A stretch of DNA of 64,000 bases from positions 248,001 through 312,000 of the forward strand of contig NZ_JNZD01000004.1 of the NCBI RefSeq assembly GCF_000725495.1, written 5' to 3'. The translations under genes and the position numbers were made by a program. The stretch comes from Streptomyces aureus (GTDB taxonomy: Bacteria; Actinomycetota; Actinomycetes; Streptomycetales; Streptomycetaceae). The notes under the pieces were generated by a model, which had not been told where the DNA came from, ran no database searches, and saw only the letters and a program-made list of their open reading frames with translations. The stretch's first letter is position 1, and every line of letters begins with the position of its first letter. Shown here in pieces: positions 15,336 to 23,326 of the stretch.

Positions 15336-16157
15336 GTGGACTCAGTGGCGGGGCGGGACGTACGACGGCCGCTGCCCGAGGGACTGGGCGCGGCGCTGCA
15401 CGGGACCGCCGCGGACATCGCCGCGCTGCTGCCCGGCGGCACCGACATGGAGCGCCGGATCCCCGGCGCCGAGTGGAGCGTCGGCGAGGCGGCGGCGCAT
15501 CTGGCCCTGGCCAACGAACTGATGGCCGCGATAGCGGCGGGACACGCGCGACCCTACGGGGACGGCACCCCGCAGAGTCTCGCCGGTGCCAACGAACGGT
15601 CGCTGGCGGAGTTCACGGAACGACGGCCCGAGCCCCTGGCCGCGATGATCGTCGAACACGCCGACGCCTGCGCGAAGGCACTGGAGGAGGGCGGCCCCGA
15701 GGGGCCCGTGGACACGCCGCTCGGCACGATGAGTGCCCGGGAGCTCGGCTCGTACCTGCTGACGCACATGCTCGGCCACGGCTACGACCTCGCCCGCGCG
15801 CTGGGCCGGCCGCACATGCTCGACCGGGCCCGGGTCGGGCTGACGGTGCCGTTCCTGCTCCGGGCGATGCCCCGGGTCGCCGAACCGCGCAACACCGCCG
15901 GTATGAACGCCCGCTACGCGATACGGCTGTGGGGCGGCGGGGCGTTCGGCGTCACGCTCACCGACGGTGTGGTGAGCGTCGACGAGCAGCCCCCGGCCGG
16001 GGCGGACTGCACGATCTCCATCGAGCCGGTCACCTTCCTGCTGATGGCGCTCGGCCGGCAGGGGCAGGTGAGCCCCCTCCTCCGGGGCCGGATCCTCGTC
16101 CGGGGCCGCAAGCCCTGGCTCGCGCCCCGTTTCCCCGGCCTGTTCACCGCGCCCTGA
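15336..16157 (+). CDS. Maleylpyruvate isomerase-like (MDMPI N-terminal / DinB) protein with SCP2-like C-terminus
   Basis: A 273-aa cytoplasmic protein. The N-terminal four-helix DinB/MDMPI domain has His residues in metal-binding positions (EAAAHLALANE and LTHMLGHGYDLARA), typical of mycothiol-dependent enzymes of actinobacteria. The C-terminal 100 residues (YAIRLWGGGAFGVTLTDG, DCTISIEPVTFLLMALGRQ) resemble an SCP2 sterol-carrier-like domain. Homologues are usually annotated as mycothiol-dependent maleylpyruvate isomerases, but no aromatic-degradation genes lie nearby, so a generic mycothiol-S-transferase role is as likely. The start is GTG 15336 after AAAGGG. Confidence 0.82.
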   Translation: MDSVAGRDVRRPLPEGLGAALHGTAADIAALLPGGTDMERRIPGAEWSVGEAAAHLALANELMAAIAAGHARPYGDGTPQSLAGANERSLAEFTERRPEPLAAMIVEHADACAKALEEGGPEGPVDTPLGTMSARELGSYLLTHMLGHGYDLARALGRPHMLDRARVGLTVPFLLRAMPRVAEPRNTAGMNARYAIRLWGGGAFGVTLTDGVVSVDEQPPAGADCTISIEPVTFLLMALGRQGQVSPLLRGRILVRGRKPWLAPRFPGLFTAP

Positions 16158-16193
16158 GCACGCGGACCGCTTCCGGCGGCGGTGCCGAGGGGG

Positions 16194-18176
16194 TCAGCCG
16201 AGCCTGCGGTCGAGGTTGAAGGCCGCGCTGATGAGCGCGAGGTGGGTGAACGCCTGCGGGAAGTTGCCGCACTGTTCGCCGGTGTGGCCGATCTCCTCCG
16301 CGTACAGGCCGAGGTGGTTGGCGTAGGTGAGCATCTTCTCGAAGGCGAGCCGGGCCTCGTCGAGACGGCCCGCCCGGGTCAGTGCCTCGACGTACCAGAA
16401 CGAGCAGATCGAGAAGGTGCCCTCCTCGCCCTCCAGCCCGTCGGGGCTCGTCTGCGGGTCGTAGCGGTAGACCAGGGAGTCGGAGACCAGGTCCTCGCCG
16501 AGGGCGTCGAGGGTGGCGAGCCATTTCGGGTCGGTCGGGGAGATGAACTTCCCGAGCGGCATCATCAGCAGCGAGGCGTCGAGGATGTCGCTGTTCTCGC
16601 ACTGGGTGAAGGCGTTGCGTCTGCTGGACCAGCCCTGGCTCATGATGCGCTGGTAGATCGCGTCGCGGGCGTCGCCCCAGCGCAGGATGTCGGCGGGCAG
16701 ACCCCGGTGCCGGGCCAGCCGCATGGCCCGTTCGATGGCCACCCAGCACATGACCCGGGAGTAGAGGAAGGGCTTGCGGCCTCCCCTGGTCTCCCACACG
16801 CCCTCGTCGGGCTGGTCCCAGTGCTCGCACACCCAGTCGACCAGTCCGTGGATGTTGTCCCAGTGCGCGCTGGACAGCGGCTGGCCCCACTTGTCGTAGA
16901 GGTACAGGCAGTCGATCAGGGCGCCGTAGATGTCCAGCTGGAGCTGGCCGACGGCGCCGTTCCCGATCCGTACGGGCGCCGATCCGCGGTAGCCCTCGAG
17001 ATGGGTGAGCTGCTGTTCGGGCAGGTCACGGCGTCCATCGATGCCGTACATGATCTGCAACGGACCGTCGGGGCCGATGTCCTCCGGCACCCCGGTCTGG
17101 ACGTGCTCGGACAGGAAGCCCATGAACGCCTCGGCCTCGTCGGTGAAGCCGAGCCGCAGCAGGGCGTACACGCAGAAGGCGGCGTCGCGGATCCACACAT
17201 AGCGGTAGTCCCAGTTGCGCTCGCCGCCGATCCGCTCGGGCAGGCTGGTGGTCGGCGCGGCGATGATGGCGCCGGTGGGGGCGTAGGTGAGCAGCTTCAG
17301 GGTGAGCGCCGAGCGGTGCACCATCTCCCGCCAGCGGCCCCGGTAGCGCGACTGCGACAACCAGTGCCGCCAGTAGCGGACGGTGGCCTTGAAGTCCCGC
17401 TCCGCCTCCGTCACGGCGCAGAAGCGCGGGGCCACCTCGTCGGTGATCCGGTCGAGCGCGAAGACGGCGGTCTCCCCCTCGTGCAGCTTGAACAGCGACC
17501 ACACGTCGGGGCCCGCGGACTCGATCGGCACCGTGGACGTCAGGGCCAGCTTCAGCGCGGGCGTGGCGAAGACGGCCTGGCCGGCATCCACGTGCACGGT
17601 GTGCGGGACCGTCCCGTAGGCGAAGCGGGGGGCCACCCGCGCCCGGAAGGGCAGGGTTCCGCGGACGCACACCACCCGGCGGATCAGCCGGTGCCGGTCG
17701 GCCTCGCGGGACTCGTCGACGACCGGCATGAAGTCCTGGATCTCCCCCACCCCGTCGTCCGCGAAGAACCGGGTGATCAGCACGTTCGTGTCCGGGAAGT
17801 AGAACTGCTTCGTCCGTGCCGGGACGTCCGCGGCGAGTTCGAAGCGGCCGCCCCGGTCGGCGTCCAGGATCGAGGCGAAGACGCTGGGCGCGTCGAAGCG
17901 CGGGCAGCAGTACCAGTCGATGGTGCCGTCGGTGCCGACCAGGGCCGCGCTGCGCAGGTCGCCGATCAGACCGTGGTCGGCGATCGGCAGGTAGCGGGGA
18001 GTGCCCGTGCCGTACGCGGTGCCGGGGGCGCCGGAGGTCCCGTCCTCGTACGGGGCGTCGGGCGGAGTGGGGGTCCCTTCGCCGTACGGGGCGCCGCGCG
18101 AGGCGCCGTACGGGCCCGGGGGCGTCTCCCGGGTCGCTTCGCCGACCCCGGGGTTCGTGTCTGCCGTACCGGCCAT
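16194..18176 (-). CDS. Glycoside hydrolase family 15 (glucoamylase/trehalase-like)
   Basis: 660 aa with no signal peptide, so probably cytoplasmic. The opening motif IADHGLIGDLRSAALVGTDG and DWYCCPRFDAPSVFA is typical of actinobacterial GH15 proteins, several of which are trehalases; others act on glucans. An (alpha/alpha)6 barrel follows (RNWDYRYVWIRDAAF), with candidate catalytic Glu near 457 (DEGVWE) and near 625 (YAEEIG). The first 60 residues are an odd low-complexity leader rich in Pro-Tyr-Gly and Thr, encoded by GTACGGGGC-like repeats. The start ATG is at 18174-18176. Trehalase is the more likely role, as inference from the N-terminal motif. Confidence 0.87.
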   Translation of the reverse strand: MAGTADTNPGVGEATRETPPGPYGASRGAPYGEGTPTPPDAPYEDGTSGAPGTAYGTGTPRYLPIADHGLIGDLRSAALVGTDGTIDWYCCPRFDAPSVFASILDADRGGRFELAADVPARTKQFYFPDTNVLITRFFADDGVGEIQDFMPVVDESREADRHRLIRRVVCVRGTLPFRARVAPRFAYGTVPHTVHVDAGQAVFATPALKLALTSTVPIESAGPDVWSLFKLHEGETAVFALDRITDEVAPRFCAVTEAERDFKATVRYWRHWLSQSRYRGRWREMVHRSALTLKLLTYAPTGAIIAAPTTSLPERIGGERNWDYRYVWIRDAAFCVYALLRLGFTDEAEAFMGFLSEHVQTGVPEDIGPDGPLQIMYGIDGRRDLPEQQLTHLEGYRGSAPVRIGNGAVGQLQLDIYGALIDCLYLYDKWGQPLSSAHWDNIHGLVDWVCEHWDQPDEGVWETRGGRKPFLYSRVMCWVAIERAMRLARHRGLPADILRWGDARDAIYQRIMSQGWSSRRNAFTQCENSDILDASLLMMPLGKFISPTDPKWLATLDALGEDLVSDSLVYRYDPQTSPDGLEGEEGTFSICSFWYVEALTRAGRLDEARLAFEKMLTYANHLGLYAEEIGHTGEQCGNFPQAFTHLALISAAFNLDRRLG

Positions 18177-18250
18177 ACCGGCCTCCTCTGGGCCGTCACC
18201 CGAGCCTCCCCCTCCGCTCCAGGCTAACGAGTCGCCCGGGGCCCGGCGCC

Positions 18251-18325
18251 TCGGTGCTCAGCGCCCGGCGCTCAGCGCTGGTGCTCGGCGCTCAGTGCTG
18301 GTGCTCGGTGCTCGGTGCTCAGTGC
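18251..18325. repeat. Degenerate tandem repeat (GCTCAG/GGTGCTCG units)
   Basis: About 75 bp built of GCGCTCAGCGCTGGTGCTCG-like 20-bp units and shorter GGTGCTC pieces. It overlaps the end of the membrane-protein gene and lies upstream of the GH15 gene. Confidence 0.6.
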
Positions 18326-18852
18326 TTCAGGACGACCTTGGCGGCCACGATGATCAGTCCGAGGGCCAGGTTCACGACGCCCTCGGCGACGACCAGCCCC
18401 CGGGAGGCGCCGGCGCGGACGGCTCCCAGGCACGCCCACACGACCTGCTGGGCCACCGCGACGGCCAGAGCGATCCACAGGCCGGTGCTCACGCTCGTCC
18501 CGAAGACGGAGCTGAGGGCCACGGCCGCGGCAGGCAGCGTGCACGCCTCGACGATGGACCACTCGTGCATGCCGATCCGGCGGATCTGGCGCACGGACCA
18601 GCGCTGGCCGACGATGCGTTCCCCGGCGAGCTGCGCGTACACGTGGGTCGCCCAGAAGACGAGTCCGGTGATCACCAGCAGCACGACGGCCTGGAGCCGT
18701 GGGTAGTCCCCCGTGGTCCCGGCCGTGGCCACCACGGAGGCCGCCAGGATCGAGCCGTAGATGGCACCCGCGTAGTCGGTCCGGTGGTCGGCCGTCCGGT
18801 CTGCGCCGTCGTCGCTCTCGGGCGGAACGCTGGAGCCACTCACCCGTTTCAC
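18319..18852 (-). CDS. Integral membrane protein of unknown function
   Basis: A 177-aa protein with a charged N-terminus (about 25 residues) and four to five hydrophobic segments: AGAIYGSILAASVVA, AVVLLVITGLVFWATHVYA, TLPAAAVALSSVFG, LWIALAVAVAQQVVWACL and VNLALGLIIVAAKVVL. I do not recognise a named family. The start is a GTG at 18850-18852 with a weak ribosome site; an in-frame GTG four codons later is an alternative. Its stop codon lies inside a GGTGCTC repeat tract. It probably forms a short unit with the HATPase gene upstream, 46 bp away in the same direction. Confidence 0.75.
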   Translation of the reverse strand: MKRVSGSSVPPESDDGADRTADHRTDYAGAIYGSILAASVVATAGTTGDYPRLQAVVLLVITGLVFWATHVYAQLAGERIVGQRWSVRQIRRIGMHEWSIVEACTLPAAAVALSSVFGTSVSTGLWIALAVAVAQQVVWACLGAVRAGASRGLVVAEGVVNLALGLIIVAAKVVLKH

Positions 18853-18898
18853 GATAGGCGGCGGGCCCTGGCCGTGCCCGGCGAGCAGGCCGTACGGG

Positions 18899-19318
18899 TC
18901 AGTCGCCCTCGTCCCGCCGTCGCGCGGCGGGACGGCGGAAGCACGCCGTGACCGTCTTGCCGTGGCCCCGGCTCGTCATGTCCCACTCGTCGGCGAGCAT
19001 CCGCACGATCCCGACCCCGCGGCCGGACACCGCGCCCGGCTCCGGTTCCCGCCTGCGCGGGAGCGTGGGGTCCTCGTCGTGGACGCTCACCTGGAGGCGG
19101 TCGCCGTCCCAGGTGAGCACGAGATGCGCGTCGCTGTGCGCGTGGATGTGGGCGTTGGTGAGCAGCTCCGACACCGTCAGCACGACGGCGTCCACCGTCT
19201 CGGGCTCCTCCGCGGTCCACGCCAGCGACTCCAGGTGCCGGCGGGTCCAGCGCCGTCCCGCGCTCACTCCGCCGGACACCGGGAACGAGTGCGCCCAGCC
19301 CATCGCCTTGACCGCCAT
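18899..19318 (-). CDS. Orphan HATPase_c_2 (anti-sigma/RsbW-like) ATP-binding protein
   Basis: 139 aa, cytoplasmic. The Bergerat fold is clear: N-box VSELLTNAHIHA, G1 box VHDEDPTLP and G2-type GRGVGIVRML. Streptomyces encodes dozens of such single-domain ATPases; those studied are Ser kinases acting on anti-anti-sigma factors or sigma-factor binders. No sigma or STAS gene is adjacent, so its partner is elsewhere. The start is ATG 19316-19318. Confidence 0.88.
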   Translation of the reverse strand: MAVKAMGWAHSFPVSGGVSAGRRWTRRHLESLAWTAEEPETVDAVVLTVSELLTNAHIHAHSDAHLVLTWDGDRLQVSVHDEDPTLPRRREPEPGAVSGRGVGIVRMLADEWDMTSRGHGKTVTACFRRPAARRRDEGD

Positions 19319-19699
19319 CGTCCGACCCCGCTTCCCTTCGCGTCTTTCATGTCCTGCCGTACGGGCCGTCTACCCGCAAGCCGTTCGCGCAGTCCGCCGC
19401 CCGGGGGCCTTCATGTGCCCGGCGGGCGGGCCCACGGGACACGTACATGTGCTCGGCCGGAACCCGGAGGACGTGTGGGGGCAGTCATGACAACACCTTG
19501 ACGCGAACTCCTCTTTGGGGCGAACCGGCACGCGAATGGAACAACACGCCAACAGTGTCCGTACTATCTGTAACCCGGGGCATACGCATCAAGTGCGCTC
19601 GCCCAGCCACGCAGCAGCGGTCTCCCGCCAACACGCCCTGCCCCGCGACACCTTCCGGGGACTTCATGTGGCGACCGCGTACGGAAGAGAGGTCCCATC
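19319..19699. other. Divergent intergenic region
   Basis: 381 bp between the HATPase gene and the coiled-coil protein gene. No gene and no strong repeat were found; it must contain both promoters. Confidence 0.5.
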
Positions 19700-20461
19700 G
19701 TGTCCGAGACCAGGACTCCCACCGAACTGACATCGCAGTACACGGCCCAGGTCGTCGCCGACCTGGAACGCAACGCCAAGGACCAGGAGCGCATCGGGGC
19801 GGAAATGGAGGCGCTGCAGGAGCAGTTGAACGCCCTGCGGCACGACCACGCCGTCCTGACCCACCTTCAGCAGGCGCTGGGGGCCACGGCCGCATCGCCG
19901 GTCGCCGCCGACCCGGAGCCGGCCGTGGCACCCTCCGTGCCCCGTCAGAAGGCGTCCGCCGGGCCCGCAGCGGGCAAGCGGGTCCGTGTCCGGAAGGCCG
20001 ACGCCAAGAAGGCGGACACGCGGAAGGCCGACGGCGGCAAGGCCAACTCCAAGGCCCCGGCGGCGCGGACGTCCGGAGCCGGCAAGCGCGCGGCCGCGGC
20101 CGCCTCGGCCCAGCCCACCCTCATCGAACTCATCCGCCGCTACCTGACGGAACAACGGGAACCGCGCTCCGCCGCCGAGGTCTCCACGGCACTGGAGCAG
20201 ACCCATCCGGAGCGTCGCATCCAGACGAACGTGGTCCGGACCTCCCTCGAGAACCTGGTGGCCAAGAGCCACGCGCACCGCGCCAAGCAGGGAACGTCCG
20301 TGTTCTACACCTCCGTCGACGCCGAGGACGTGTCCGTGCCGGCGCCCGGCACCGAACAGCCGGTGAAGCCGGAGGCGAAGGCCGAGACCAAGGCCGAGAC
20401 GAAGACCGAGGCGAAGACGGGCGCGAAGGCGAAGGCCGGCGCGGGGACGCACAGCAACTGA
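19700..20461 (+). CDS. Coiled-coil / winged-helix-like protein with Lys-Ala-rich linkers
   Basis: A 253-aa protein of no family I can name. Residues 15-60 form a heptad coiled coil (VVADLERNAKDQERIGAEM onward). Residues 85-135 are a disordered, highly basic Lys/Ala/Asp stretch with KADxKKAD repeats. Residues 138-205 (PTLIELIRRYLTEQ, RSAAEVSTALEQ, VVRTSLENLVAKSHAHRAKQG) look like a winged-helix domain. The tail alternates Lys, Ala, Glu and Thr. Such a basic-linker layout is compatible with DNA binding; this is inference. The start is GTG 19700 after AGAGG. Confidence 0.78.
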   Translation: MSETRTPTELTSQYTAQVVADLERNAKDQERIGAEMEALQEQLNALRHDHAVLTHLQQALGATAASPVAADPEPAVAPSVPRQKASAGPAAGKRVRVRKADAKKADTRKADGGKANSKAPAARTSGAGKRAAAAASAQPTLIELIRRYLTEQREPRSAAEVSTALEQTHPERRIQTNVVRTSLENLVAKSHAHRAKQGTSVFYTSVDAEDVSVPAPGTEQPVKPEAKAETKAETKTEAKTGAKAKAGAGTHSN

Positions 20462-20587
20462 CCCGGACCGGGACGGGGGCTGAACCGGACGGCGGCCGAG
20501 CCGGTCGGCACCGAAGCGTCGGCATAAGGGACTTGAGCCTTTCGCGCCCCCTCCGGCCCCGCACGCGTAAGTGAAGTCCGGTGCCAC

Positions 20588-20611
20588 GGCCGCGGCGCTC
20601 GCGCCGCGGCC
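20588..20611. terminator. 11-bp hairpin between convergent genes
   Basis: GGCCGCGGCGC (20588-20598), 2-nt loop, and its exact complement (20601-20611). Confidence 0.6.
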
Positions 20612-20615
20612 CGCC

Positions 20616-20669
20616 GCCGTGCCCCGGGCCGCAGCCGTGCCCCGGGCCGCAGCCGTGCCCCGGGCCACC
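20616..20669. repeat. Three 18-bp tandem repeats
   Basis: GCCGTGCCCCGGGCCGCA at 20616, 20634 and (with a changed end) 20652, directly after the hairpin in non-coding DNA. Confidence 0.75.
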
Positions 20670-20773
20670 GCAAGGCATGTCACCGACGCGGTGCCGCGCG
20701 CCCGGAAGCCGCGCCGGAAACGGCAGGGGATGTCACCCGGTGGCGCGCCCGGGCCGTCACCCCGCCGATGCCC

Positions 20774-21265
20774 TCAGGCCGTCACCTTGGCCATGAACGC
20801 GGCGAGGTTGTCCACGGTCCGCCGGATCTTCTCCTCCAGGGTCAGCGACTCGTGCAGCCGCCCGCCGACACCCGCGTCCCGCTTCCCGCGTACGTACAGC
20901 GAGCAGGCCAGATCGCTGCAGATGTAGGCGCCGACCGAGTTGCCCTGCTGACCGGCCCTGCCCGCCTTGGGCGCGACCATCAGGGAGACACCACCGGTGT
21001 GGGTGGTCACACACATGGAGCACATGCTGCGCCGCAACTGCCCCACCATGGCGCTCGGGCAGCGCAGCACGATGCCCTTCAAGCCGTCGCCCAGTTCGGC
21101 CACGACATAGGCGCGGTCCGGCGCCTGCGGGTCCCGCCAGCCGAGGTAGTCCAGGTCGTCCCAGGGCCGCTCGGCCAGGTCGCGCGGGACGGAGAGGCGC
21201 TTCGCCTCACCCTTGCTGCAGTTCACGAACGCGCTGCGGATCTCTTGCTCGGTCAACGGCTTCAT
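20774..21265 (-). CDS. FBP-domain zinc-finger protein (FusB-like, EF-G-binding family)
   Basis: 163 aa, cytoplasmic. The sequence matches the FBP family: an N-terminal helical part (MKPLTEQEIRSAFVNC) and a C-terminal treble-clef zinc finger with Cys82 and Cys85 (SMCSMC) and Cys116 and Cys121 (CSDLAC), followed by LYVRGKR. FusB-type proteins bind elongation factor G and release it from drug-stalled ribosomes, giving fusidic acid resistance in staphylococci. Whether this homologue protects EF-G is unknown. The start ATG is at 21263-21265. The gene is divergent from a TetR gene and its promoter overlaps a 25-bp palindrome, so it is probably repressed by that regulator. Confidence 0.82.
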   Translation of the reverse strand: MKPLTEQEIRSAFVNCSKGEAKRLSVPRDLAERPWDDLDYLGWRDPQAPDRAYVVAELGDGLKGIVLRCPSAMVGQLRRSMCSMCVTTHTGGVSLMVAPKAGRAGQQGNSVGAYICSDLACSLYVRGKRDAGVGGRLHESLTLEEKIRRTVDNLAAFMAKVTA

Positions 21266-21278
21266 AGAGCTCACGGTA

Positions 21279-21303
21279 ATTTGCCTAAAAGCTTTAGGCA
21301 AAT
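21279..21303. promoter_or_regulatory. 25-bp operator palindrome between the FBP and TetR genes
   Basis: 11-bp arms ATTTGCCTAAA and the exact complement, separated by AGC. It is A/T-rich against a very GC-rich background, 14 bp from the FBP start and 41 bp from the TetR start. It is an excellent TetR operator candidate acting on both genes. Confidence 0.8.
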
Positions 21304-21344
21304 GCATAATCGGCAACGTCGACGAGCTGGAGTGCAGGAGGGTC

Positions 21345-21914
21345 ATGGGCCGCGCTGGACTGAACGCCGAACGCCTGACACGTGCCGGGGCGGAACTGGC
21401 CGACGAGGTCGGCTTCGACGAGGTGACCGTCTCGGCGCTGGCCAGGCGGTTCGACGTCAAGGTGGCGAGTCTGTACTCGCACGTGAGGAACTCCCAGGAC
21501 CTCAGGACCCGTATCGCCCTGCTGGCCCTGGACGAACTCGCCGAGCGTGGGGCCGCCGCGCTGGCCGGACGGGCCGGACGGGACGCCCTGACCGCCTTCG
21601 CGAACGTCTACCGCGACTACGCCAGGGAACATCCCGGACGCTACGCCGCGGCCCAGCTCCGACTGGACCCGGAAACCGCGGCGGCGAGCGCGGGCGTCAA
21701 GCACGCGCGGATGATGCGGGCGATCCTGCGGGGCTACGACCTCACGGAACCGGACGAGACCCATGCCGTCCGGATGCTCGGCAGCGTGTTCCACGGCTAT
21801 GTGAGCCTGGAGGCGAGCGGAGGATTCAGCCACAGCGCCCCGGACTCGGACGAGAGTTGGGCGCGCGTCCTGGACGCCCTCGACGCCCTCCTGCGCAACT
21901 GGCCCGCACCCTGA
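21345..21914 (+). CDS. TetR-family regulator with WHG-type C-terminus
   Basis: 189 aa. N-terminal helix-turn-helix: LTRAGAELADEVGFDEVTV, then LARRFDVKVASLYSHVRNSQDL. The C-terminal domain carries the FHGYVSLE motif typical of TetR_C_33/WHG proteins. The ATG at 21345 follows CAGGAGGG; longer in-frame versions run back through the operator and were rejected. The divergent FBP-domain gene and the intervening palindrome make autoregulation plus control of the FBP gene the simplest model. The ligand is unknown; a ribosome-targeting antibiotic would fit but is speculative. Confidence 0.91.
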   Translation: MGRAGLNAERLTRAGAELADEVGFDEVTVSALARRFDVKVASLYSHVRNSQDLRTRIALLALDELAERGAAALAGRAGRDALTAFANVYRDYAREHPGRYAAAQLRLDPETAAASAGVKHARMMRAILRGYDLTEPDETHAVRMLGSVFHGYVSLEASGGFSHSAPDSDESWARVLDALDALLRNWPAP

Positions 21915-22009
21915 ATCAGGCGCCTCCGCCGGGCGCGCACGGGAAGCCGCCGCCCTTCCGGTGGTGACCGCGCCCGCCTTCCCGGCGGCGGCCCGCGTCC
22001 GGTCGTCGT

Positions 22010-22056
22010 GGTTCTGTGCCGGGCCCGCCGACGCTGCCGGTGTCCGGCACAGAACC
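22010..22056 (+). terminator. 13-bp hairpin downstream of the TetR gene
   Basis: 22010-22022 pairs perfectly with 22044-22056, about 95 bp after the TetR stop; 21-nt loop. Confidence 0.6.
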
Positions 22057-22201
22057 GTCCGTCCTGCTCCCCTGCCGACATCGTGCATCGCCGTGCGTCA
22101 CAGGCGCATTGCCGGTTCCCGGCAGTGTTGCTTAGGCTCTGCGTGCCGGTCACCGTCGAGAAGTCGACACCGGGCCGTCACGAGACCCGGGGGACGAACC
22201 G

Positions 22202-23257
22202 ATGGAGCGCCGGACATCCGAGCAGTATCTGGAGGGCTACGCCCGGATACTGACCGAGGTCTCCCTCACCGGCAGACGCCTCACCCGGGACGAGATCGAG
22301 TCCCGGCGGTGCCTGGGCGAACGGGCCGCGGACGCCGGCCACGGCCTGCCCGCCCTCGTCAGCGCGCACCTCTCCGCCGCCCGCGCCGCCTGGCCCGCCT
22401 CCTGCGGCTCGGCCGACCTGGCGCTCGCCGCGGTCCAGCAGGTCATCGACGCCTTCGCGGAAGGGTACGGCCGGGCCCAGCTCCTCGCCGTACGCAAGGA
22501 GGAGGCCGCCCGGCGGGAGTTCATCGACGACCTGCTCTACGGCCGCAGCGACCTGGGGCGCCTGGCCGAACGCGCGGAGCGGTTCGGCCTGCGGCTCTCC
22601 CCCACCCACGCCGTCGCCGTCGCTCAGGGTCCGACGGCCTACGACGAGTCGGCGCCCGTGCCCCGCCAGGTGGAGCGCGCGCTCATCGCCCGCTTCGGCG
22701 ACCGCAGCATCCTGTTCACCACCAAGGACGGCAGGATGGTGTGCATCGCGCCCGGTGAACAGGACGACGTCCTAGGCCACTTCGCCCAGCAGGCGCACGC
22801 GGCGGCCGGGGGCGGACAGGTGGCGATCGGCCGGGCCCGGCCCGGCCCCGGCGGCATCGTGCAGTCCTACGAGGAGGCGCTGAACGCCCTCGAACTGGCC
22901 GGGCGGCTCGGCCTGGACACACCCGTGCTGCACGCCGCCGACCTGCTGGTGTACCCGGTGCTGACCCGGGACCGGCAGGCGATGGCCGACCTGGTGCTCG
23001 TCGCGCTCGGCCCGCTCACCGGGGCCCGCGGCGGTGCCCAGCCACTCCTGGACACCCTCACCGCGTACTTCGACACGGGCTGCGTCGCCGCCGCGGCCGC
23101 CCGCCGTCTCTCCCTGAGCGTGCGCGCCCTGACGTACCGTCTGGAACGCATCCACCAGCTCACCGGCTCCGACCCGGCCGACCCCGCACACCGCTACACA
23201 CTCCAGACCGCCGTCATCGGCGCCCGCCTGCTGGACTGGCCCGCCCGGAGCCTGTGA
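22202..23257 (+). CDS. PucR-family (CdaR-like) transcriptional regulator
   Basis: 351 aa. An N-terminal helical region and a central GGDEF-like/PucR linker domain (GQVAIGRARPGPGGIVQSYEEALNALELAGRLG) precede the C-terminal helix-turn-helix: TLTAYFDTGCVAAAAARRL, SLSVRALTYRLERIHQLTG, then the YTLQTAVIGARLL end. These are the hallmarks of PucR C-terminal HTH proteins, which usually activate nearby catabolic or stress genes. The start is ATG 22202. Its own target is not obvious; the aldo/keto reductase gene begins 69 bp after its stop and may be co-transcribed. Confidence 0.87.
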   Translation: MERRTSEQYLEGYARILTEVSLTGRRLTRDEIESRRCLGERAADAGHGLPALVSAHLSAARAAWPASCGSADLALAAVQQVIDAFAEGYGRAQLLAVRKEEAARREFIDDLLYGRSDLGRLAERAERFGLRLSPTHAVAVAQGPTAYDESAPVPRQVERALIARFGDRSILFTTKDGRMVCIAPGEQDDVLGHFAQQAHAAAGGGQVAIGRARPGPGGIVQSYEEALNALELAGRLGLDTPVLHAADLLVYPVLTRDRQAMADLVLVALGPLTGARGGAQPLLDTLTAYFDTGCVAAAAARRLSLSVRALTYRLERIHQLTGSDPADPAHRYTLQTAVIGARLLDWPARSL

Positions 23258-23326
23258 CCGCCATGCCGCCCGACGCGACGAGCGGATGCCGTTGGCGGTA
23301 CGACGACAGCACCTAGGGTGGTCGTC

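Larger units (their letters stand above)
20462..20773. other. Convergent intergenic region
   Basis: 312 bp between two gene ends. It carries the hairpin and the 18-bp repeats listed separately and nothing else recognisable. Confidence 0.6.

Noticed and set aside
16182..18227. 681-codon frame opposite GH15
   Set aside because: The GH15 frame has clear catalytic motifs; this one is a mirror artefact.
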